Shown piece after piece: positions 59,479 through 64,000 of a DNA stretch of 64,000 nt (positions are counted from its first letter, which is position 1; each line of letters opens with the position of its first letter). Made by a program: the position numbers and the translations under genes. Source of the DNA: Moryella indoligenes (GTDB lineage Bacteria > Bacillota > Clostridia > Lachnospirales > Lachnospiraceae); assembly GCF_030812885.1 (NCBI RefSeq), contig NZ_JAUSTO010000003.1, positions 124,001 to 188,000 of the forward strand. The letters are read 5' to 3'. The notes beneath the pieces are model-generated. The model searched no databases, was not told the origin of the DNA, and saw only the letters and a list, made by a program, of their open reading frames with translations.

Positions 59479-59997
59479 ATGGAGGCAGAACAGAGAAGAC
59501 AGAATATCCTGACCCTGCTGGCAGAAAGCAAGGGGCCTCTCAGCGCCACTGCGCTCGCCGGCCGCTTCTCTGTGAGCAGACAGATCATTGTGGGCGATGT
59601 CGCTCTGCTCCGGGCAGCCGGAAACGATATCGCCGCGACGCCCCGCGGCTATCTGATGGCCGGACAGCAGCCCGCAGACAAGCTCTGCCGCCGCATCGCC
59701 TGCCGCCACGAAGGAACAGAAATGCAGGCAGAGCTCTACGCCATGGTTGATGAAGGCTGCACCGTAAAGGATGTCATCGTCGAGCATCCTCTCTACGGAC
59801 AGCTCACCGGACTTTTGGAGCTCACAAGCCGCCACGATGTAGATGAATTCATCCACCGCGGAAAAAACACAAAGCCGCTCTCCCTGCTGACAAGCGGCAT
59901 CCACCTCCACACACTCCTCTGCCCCGACGAGGCCGCCTTCCAGCGCGTGTCCGAGCGTCTCTCGGCACTCGGCGTGCTATATCGGGAAGATCACTGA
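59479..59997 (+). CDS. niaR: Niacin-responsive transcriptional repressor NiaR
   Basis: A 172-residue regulator: an N-terminal HTH_11 domain (RRQNILTLLAESKGPLSATA, FSVSRQIIVGDVALLRAAG) and a C-terminal 3H domain whose three His motifs are visible (CRHEGTEMQAELYAMVDEG, VEHPLYGQLTGLLELTSRHD and LTSGIHLHTLLCPD). NiaR represses NAD-synthesis and niacin-uptake genes when nicotinic acid binds. The frame opens 49 codons earlier, but the ATG at 59479 follows AAAGGAG. An extended -10 (TGCTATACT) lies about 80 bases upstream. Confidence 0.93.
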   Translation: MEAEQRRQNILTLLAESKGPLSATALAGRFSVSRQIIVGDVALLRAAGNDIAATPRGYLMAGQQPADKLCRRIACRHEGTEMQAELYAMVDEGCTVKDVIVEHPLYGQLTGLLELTSRHDVDEFIHRGKNTKPLSLLTSGIHLHTLLCPDEAAFQRVSERLSALGVLYREDH

Positions 59998-60026
59998 AAC
60001 CCAGAACAAAATAGTATATTCCAGGA

Positions 60027-60057
60027 AGGCGCTTTCTCTTGACAGCGCCTTTTTTTA
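60027..60057 (+). terminator. Terminator after niaR
   Basis: Stem AGGCGCT / AGCGCCT with a 10-base loop and a T7 run. Confidence 0.9.
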
Positions 60058-60069
60058 GGTATATACATA

Positions 60070-60102
60070 TGTCTTGACACCTCCGTTTTCACGGGCAATT
60101 AT
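60070..60102 (+). promoter_or_regulatory. Promoter of the PTS-IIC-like gene with overlapping small palindrome
   Basis: TTGACA (60074-60079), 17-base spacer, AATTAT (60097-60102). The -35 box is part of a palindrome TGTC-TT-GACA (60070-60079). The position suits a repressor, and NiaR next door is the natural candidate; the match to NiaR's true operator was not checked. Confidence 0.5.
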
Positions 60103-60163
60103 TCTGGCCATGGGCGCTCTGCTCATACCCGGAATCCTCCTGTCTCCGGAAAGGAATCACAGT

Positions 60164-61255
60164 ATGGAACGGCTCAAGGCATTTTTAAAGCGTAAGGACA
60201 TTGAAATATCAGCAAAGCACTACGGTATCGATGCGCTCGGCGCAATGGCGCAGGGCCTCTTCTGCTCTCTACTGATCGGCACCATTATCAATACGATAGG
60301 CTCACAATTTCACATCGGCGCTCTGACAGCTCCCGTCGCAGTGATTGCCGGAACAGAGTACACTGTAGGCGGTCTCGCTTCTGCAATGAGCGGCCCGGCC
60401 ATGGCTGTTGCCATCGGCTACGCGCTGCACTGCCCGCCTCTGGTGCTCTTCTCCCTGATTACAGTGGGCTTCGCCTCCAACGCACTCGGAGGTGCGGGCG
60501 GTCCTCTCGCCGTGCTCTTTGTCGCCATACTGGCTGCTGAAATCGGAAAGGCAGTCTCCAAGGAAACACGCGTCGATATTCTGCTCACGCCTCTTGTAAC
60601 CATCGGCGTCGGCATCACCCTCTCCGCACTCTGGGCCCCCGCCCTCGGAAAAGTTGCCATGAGAGTAGGAGATATTATTATGTGGGCCACGGAGCTTCAG
60701 CCCTTCCTCATGGGAATACTGGTATCTGTTGTCGTAGGGATTGCCCTGACTCTTCCGATCTCCTCAGCAGCAATCTGTGCAGCTCTCGGTCTCACGGGAC
60801 TTGCCGGCGGCGCGGCTGTCGCAGGCTGCTGTGCACAGATGATAGGCTTTGCCGTGATCTCTTTTCCGGAAAATAAGTGGGGCGGACTTCTCTCCCAGGG
60901 AATCGGCACCTCAATGCTGCAGATGGGCAATATCGTGCGGAATCCGCGCGTCTGGATCGCGCCCTGCCTCACCTCGGCAATCACCGGCCCGCTTGCGACC
61001 TGTTTCTTCCAGCTCCGCATGAACGGCGCCGCGGTCTCCTCCGGAATGGGAACCTGCGGACTCGTGGGACAGATCGGTGTGTACACCGGCTGGATGAGTG
61101 ATATTGCAAATGGCAGCAAGGCTGCCATCACCGGCTTTGACTGGGCGGGTCTCCTGCTTATCTCCTTTGTTCTTCCCGCCCTGCTCTGCCCTCTCATCCA
61201 TCTCCTTGTGCGGAGAATGGGCTGGGTGAAGGACGGAGATCTGCAGCTTGGATGA
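60164..61255 (+). CDS. PTS-IIC-like membrane permease (PTS_EIIC_2 type)
   Basis: A 363-residue membrane protein with about nine or ten hydrophobic segments. Typical sequence for the PF13303-type permease family: HYGIDALGAMAQGLFCSLLI, PAMAVAIGYALHCPPLVL, GGAGGPLAVLFVAILAAEIG, LPISSAAICAALGLTGLAGG and SSGMGTCGLVGQIGVYTGW. No EIIA or EIIB partner is nearby, so sugar phosphorylation is unlikely from context. It sits directly after niaR with its own promoter, suggesting a niacin or related uptake role; this is inference. The ATG at 60164 follows AAAGGAA; the frame opens 30 codons earlier. Confidence 0.82.
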   Translation: MERLKAFLKRKDIEISAKHYGIDALGAMAQGLFCSLLIGTIINTIGSQFHIGALTAPVAVIAGTEYTVGGLASAMSGPAMAVAIGYALHCPPLVLFSLITVGFASNALGGAGGPLAVLFVAILAAEIGKAVSKETRVDILLTPLVTIGVGITLSALWAPALGKVAMRVGDIIMWATELQPFLMGILVSVVVGIALTLPISSAAICAALGLTGLAGGAAVAGCCAQMIGFAVISFPENKWGGLLSQGIGTSMLQMGNIVRNPRVWIAPCLTSAITGPLATCFFQLRMNGAAVSSGMGTCGLVGQIGVYTGWMSDIANGSKAAITGFDWAGLLLISFVLPALLCPLIHLLVRRMGWVKDGDLQLG

Positions 61256-61295
61256 GTTTCAGCTCCCTTCCTCTGCGCCTTCAGCCTCCCTGATC

Positions 61296-61350
61296 GAAAC
61301 AGCCATGTACCCGGAATCATATCCGAAGGTACATGGCTGTTTCATTTTTT
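61296..61350. terminator. Strong terminator between convergent genes
   Basis: A perfect 16-bp stem GAAACAGCCATGTACC / GGTACATGGCTGTTTC followed on the plus strand by ATTTTTT; it may also stop hydrogenase transcripts arriving on the minus strand. Confidence 0.92.
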
Positions 61351-61363
61351 CTGTTTTCTTTTC

Positions 61364-63154
61364 CTATCTTCTCGCAATTCTCACGGCAAGACTCACAGCT
61401 TCTCCTCCGGGAGCCTCTCCGCGCGGCATCTCCCAGACCTCATGATCCGTATGGAGCAGCATATGCGCTTTTCTCGACATCGGCGCCCCAAGATATTCAT
61501 CATAAAGACGCAGAACATCCGCATTTTCATGAGAAAAACGAAGCTTCATGCCCTTATCTATGGAACACAACACCGCACCGCGCGCCCTCGCATCACCGCC
61601 ATCCGGATGAATTGGCTGTCCGCCGCCGCCCGCACAACCGCCGGGACAGGCCATGACCTCCACAAAGTCATAGCGCACCTCTCCCCGCTCAATTCGCTCA
61701 ATAAGTCGCCGGGTATTGCCGAGGCCGCTGACCACCGCGGCGCGCAGCGGTATCGATCCTATGGTGAGCTCTGCCTCCAGAAGACCGCTCTCGGGGTCCG
61801 CCTGATTCACAATATGAATTGTGTCCGGATCCGGATTTTCTCCGGTCAGCATATAATGTGCGGTGCGGAGCGCTGCCTCCATAACGCCTCCGCTTGCACC
61901 AAAGATCACTCCCGCGCCCGAGCCCTCCTGCATAATCGTATCCCCGGAAATATCCCGCAGAGATCTGAGCTGCACATGCGCTTCCCGCATAAGCCTTCCG
62001 ACCTCACGCGTCGTAAGAACGAGATCTATATCATGCCCTGCATATTCTCCATAGTAGAGCTCCATCTCCCGTTCCCCCTTCTTTGCGACACAGGGCATGA
62101 GGGAGACTGTATAGATCCTCTCCGGCTTTACGCCAAGCTTCTCTGCGAAGTAACTCTTCATTACCGCGCCAAACATCTGCTGCGGAGATTTCGCACTGGA
62201 GAGCTGCTTTACCAGATGAGGGTACTGTGATTTGATGAAACGTACCCAGCCCGGACAACAGGAGGTGAACATGGGCTGTTCCCGTAGATCTCCCATCTTA
62301 AAGCGATGCAGAAATTCACTGACCTCCTCCATGATCGTGAGATCTGCGGAAAATGCCGTGTCAAATACATAATCCGCTCCCAGTCGTTTCATCAGATCCA
62401 GTATTTTTCCGACAGGTAATTCCTCCGGTGCCACCGACAAGCCCTCGCAGAGTGCTGTCCGCACTGCCGGTGCGACCTGTACCACAACAATTTTATCCGG
62501 ATCCTCAACCGCATCCCAGAATTTCTCCGTGTCGTTCCGTTCTCTCAGCGCACCGGTGGGACAGTGCGTGATGCACTGGCCGCAGAGTGAACAGGCAACA
62601 TCGCTTATCTTCCTGCCGCCGCGCACACCGATTGTCGTGCGGGAGCCGGTATTGGCTACATCCCACACCTTCAAATCCTGAATCTTATCACAGACCTGTA
62701 TACAGCGCATACACTTAATGCACTTCTTCGTGTCCCGGATCAAAGGGAAATTCATATCCCAGGGCAGATCCTCCACCCAGCGCAGCATAGGGACATCTAT
62801 AATGTTCAGGTCGTTTGCCAGCTTTTGCAGCTGACAGTTTCCGCTGCGCACACAGTTTGTGCACTGGCAATCATGCTGGGACAGTATAAATTGTATGTTA
62901 TTTTTCCGTGCTCTCCTGACCTTCGGGCTGTTGGTGCGAACCACCATGCCCTCCTTCACGGTATCATTGCAGGCTGTCACAAGACGATCCATTCCCTCGA
63001 TTTCAACACAGCACACGCGACATGCCCCAATCTCATTGATTCCCTTCAGATAGCAGAGACTTGGAATCTCTATGTCGATTGTCCGCGCCGCCTCCAGTAT
63101 TGTCGTCTCCTCCGGGACGGCAAGCTGAATACCATCAATCGTAAGATTTACCAT
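61364..63154 (-). CDS. [FeFe] hydrogenase, NADH-dependent multi-cluster type
   Basis: A 596-residue catalytic hydrogenase subunit for H2 evolution. The N-terminal 2Fe-2S domain has CYLKGINEIGACRVCCVEI; the His-ligated 4Fe-4S cluster is HDCQCTNCVRSGNCQ; two further 4Fe-4S clusters are CIKCMRCIQVC and CSLCGQCITHCPTG. The H-cluster domain has all three signatures: TSCCPGWVRF, MPCVAKKGE and ACPGGCAGGGGQP, followed by the small-subunit domain. The partner gene upstream is an NAD(P)/FAD oxidoreductase, suggesting NADH supplies electrons, perhaps with ferredoxin (bifurcation). The ATG overlaps the previous stop by 7 bases (ATGGTAA); GGAGG lies upstream. Confidence 0.96.
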   Translation of the reverse strand: MVNLTIDGIQLAVPEETTILEAARTIDIEIPSLCYLKGINEIGACRVCCVEIEGMDRLVTACNDTVKEGMVVRTNSPKVRRARKNNIQFILSQHDCQCTNCVRSGNCQLQKLANDLNIIDVPMLRWVEDLPWDMNFPLIRDTKKCIKCMRCIQVCDKIQDLKVWDVANTGSRTTIGVRGGRKISDVACSLCGQCITHCPTGALRERNDTEKFWDAVEDPDKIVVVQVAPAVRTALCEGLSVAPEELPVGKILDLMKRLGADYVFDTAFSADLTIMEEVSEFLHRFKMGDLREQPMFTSCCPGWVRFIKSQYPHLVKQLSSAKSPQQMFGAVMKSYFAEKLGVKPERIYTVSLMPCVAKKGEREMELYYGEYAGHDIDLVLTTREVGRLMREAHVQLRSLRDISGDTIMQEGSGAGVIFGASGGVMEAALRTAHYMLTGENPDPDTIHIVNQADPESGLLEAELTIGSIPLRAAVVSGLGNTRRLIERIERGEVRYDFVEVMACPGGCAGGGGQPIHPDGGDARARGAVLCSIDKGMKLRFSHENADVLRLYDEYLGAPMSRKAHMLLHTDHEVWEMPRGEAPGGEAVSLAVRIARR

Positions 63155-64000
63155 ATTCGCGCCCTGCCTCCTTTCAGACTTCCATAGCCATAGTGGTCGC
63201 AGCGCAGGCAACGTCCCGCCTCCTGGCAGGCCTCTGCACGGCTCATACCATTCTCAACCCCCTCAAAATCATGCACACGCTCTCCTGCCTCGCGCTCTGT
63301 GAGATTCACTCTGCCACAGGGCGGCCTGTCTGCAATCTTTGGCGCAGGAATCTCCACATCACAGCCAATGCTGTGATGATAGCCCAGATATTCATCGATA
63401 TTTGCTGCGATCACCTTGCCGGCGGCCACTGCCTTAATCACGGTGGATGGACCGGATGCACAGTCGCCTCCCGCGAATACGCCCGGTATATTCTCAAAAC
63501 CGCCGAAGCGCTCACTCATGATCTTCCCACGCTCCACAGGGATACCGGCCTGACGGAAATGCTGCGACTCAATATCCTGTCCGATGGCCACAATCAGAGT
63601 CTGACAAGGCAGAAACACACTCTCCTCGCCCGTTGGCCGCACGCTCGCGCGACCATCCCTGATCTTACTGATCATCTGCGGAATCACCCATATTCCGGAA
63701 ACCCGTCCATTCTCATCCCGCTCAATCCGCTCCGGCGCCATGAGTGTCTTCACCTCGACGCCCTCTGCTATGGCCCCCTCAATTTCCGAGGGCAGTGCGG
63801 TCATATCCGCTACGCGACGCCGGTACACGATACTCACCTTTTTAGCTCCCAGACGCACTGCAGTGCGCACCGCGTCCATGGAGACATTGCCGCCACCTAT
63901 GATACATACTTCCTGACCGCTTAAATCCATGGTCGCTCTCTCACCGGTTTCCCGCAGGAATTTGACTGCGGAGATCACGCCCTCTGCCTCCTCGCCCTCG
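63148..64000 (-). CDS. NAD(P)/FAD-dependent oxidoreductase, C-terminal part
   Basis: The frame is open to the window edge, so only about 283 C-terminal residues are seen. They match the glutamate-synthase-small-subunit (GltD)-like fold: EGVISAVKFLRETGERA, the NAD(P)-binding VCIIGGGNVSMDAVRTAVRL, KKVSIVYRRRVADMTALPSE, the C-terminal FAD motif NIPGVFAGGDCASGPSTVIK, and a final Cys motif RCLRCDHYG. It directly precedes and overlaps the hydrogenase gene. It is probably the flavoprotein partner of a NADH-dependent hydrogenase, possibly fused to a NuoF-like part beyond the window; that part cannot be seen. Confidence 0.88.
   Translation of the reverse strand, partial: EGEEAEGVISAVKFLRETGERATMDLSGQEVCIIGGGNVSMDAVRTAVRLGAKKVSIVYRRRVADMTALPSEIEGAIAEGVEVKTLMAPERIERDENGRVSGIWVIPQMISKIRDGRASVRPTGEESVFLPCQTLIVAIGQDIESQHFRQAGIPVERGKIMSERFGGFENIPGVFAGGDCASGPSTVIKAVAAGKVIAANIDEYLGYHHSIGCDVEIPAPKIADRPPCGRVNLTEREAGERVHDFEGVENGMSRAEACQEAGRCLRCDHYGYGSLKGGRARIW

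Noticed and set aside
1..64000. CRISPR array, rRNA operon, prophage or transposase
   Set aside because: No regularly spaced direct repeats, rRNA sequence, phage structural genes or transposase motifs were seen.

Overview
The window reads as chromosomal DNA of a moderately GC-rich, anaerobic, fermentative low-GC-lineage relative (Clostridia, probably Lachnospiraceae, possibly an oral genus). This is inferred from the protein complement: pyruvate phosphate dikinase, L-lactate dehydrogenase, a multi-cluster [FeFe] hydrogenase with a flavoprotein partner, a standalone carbamate kinase, Mini-ribonuclease 3, NiaR, DegV, and surface proteins with clostridial/streptococcal-type cell-wall-binding repeats. 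No rRNA, phage, insertion sequence or CRISPR array was seen; there is one tRNA.

Region by region: 1-2.5 kb holds the end of an unknown gene and an MMPL/RND exporter. 2.7-16.4 kb is one minus-strand surface operon: a possible small leader ORF, a 3D-domain protein, a repeat-only wall-binding protein and two very large tandem paralogous adhesin-like proteins. The larger one (1933 residues) is cut by an in-frame TGA exactly where its sister has a conserved Trp, separating it from its wall-binding tail. 16.6-17.7 kb has a PsiE-like membrane protein and a BrnT/BrnA toxin-antitoxin locus whose toxin gene is frameshifted. 17.8-22.4 kb is a tight housekeeping operon (lipid kinase, ispF, cysS, mrnC, rlmB and an Hcp-like helical protein). 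A tRNA-Met with clear promoter and terminator follows. 22.9-29.9 kb carries single genes (PAP2, glycosyltransferase, CPBP protease, carbamate kinase, uppP-ung, YjiH).

29.9-30.6 kb is a HicA/HicB module with a palindromic operator. 30.8-33.5 kb combines a zinc-ligand-free ribosomal protein L28 translationally coupled to a COG0523 GTPase (a classic zinc-limitation pairing), preceded by a shrunken IorA/IorB-like pair. 33.6-36.7 kb: TetR regulator, DegV, DUF308 protein, MscS channel. 36.8-42.1 kb is a cobalamin-riboswitch operon of a lipoprotein CbiK-type cobaltochelatase and an ABC importer whose binding lipoprotein carries two NEAT-like domains. 42.3-46.2 kb: cardiolipin synthase, D-amino-acid transaminase, EamA transporter, RidA. 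46.4-49.5 kb: a P1B-type ATPase with an atypical metal motif, a DUF6110-like partner and a DtxR/MntR regulator. 49.6-59.2 kb: beta-helix lipoprotein, ppdK, glyS, ArsC-like protein, a 5'-truncated DUF4143 ATPase remnant, orphan cobI, ldh. 59.4-61.3 kb: niaR next to a PTS-IIC-like permease that may be a niacin transporter. 61.4-64 kb: [FeFe] hydrogenase and the C-terminal part of its flavoprotein partner, running off the window.

Metal and cofactor economy recurs: zinc-sparing L28/COG0523, B12-controlled cobalt chelatase and importer, cobI, metal P-type ATPase with MntR-like regulator, and NiaR. Broken or truncated accessory genes (adhesin stop, brnT frameshift, DUF4143 fragment, reduced iorAB) point to ongoing gene decay.
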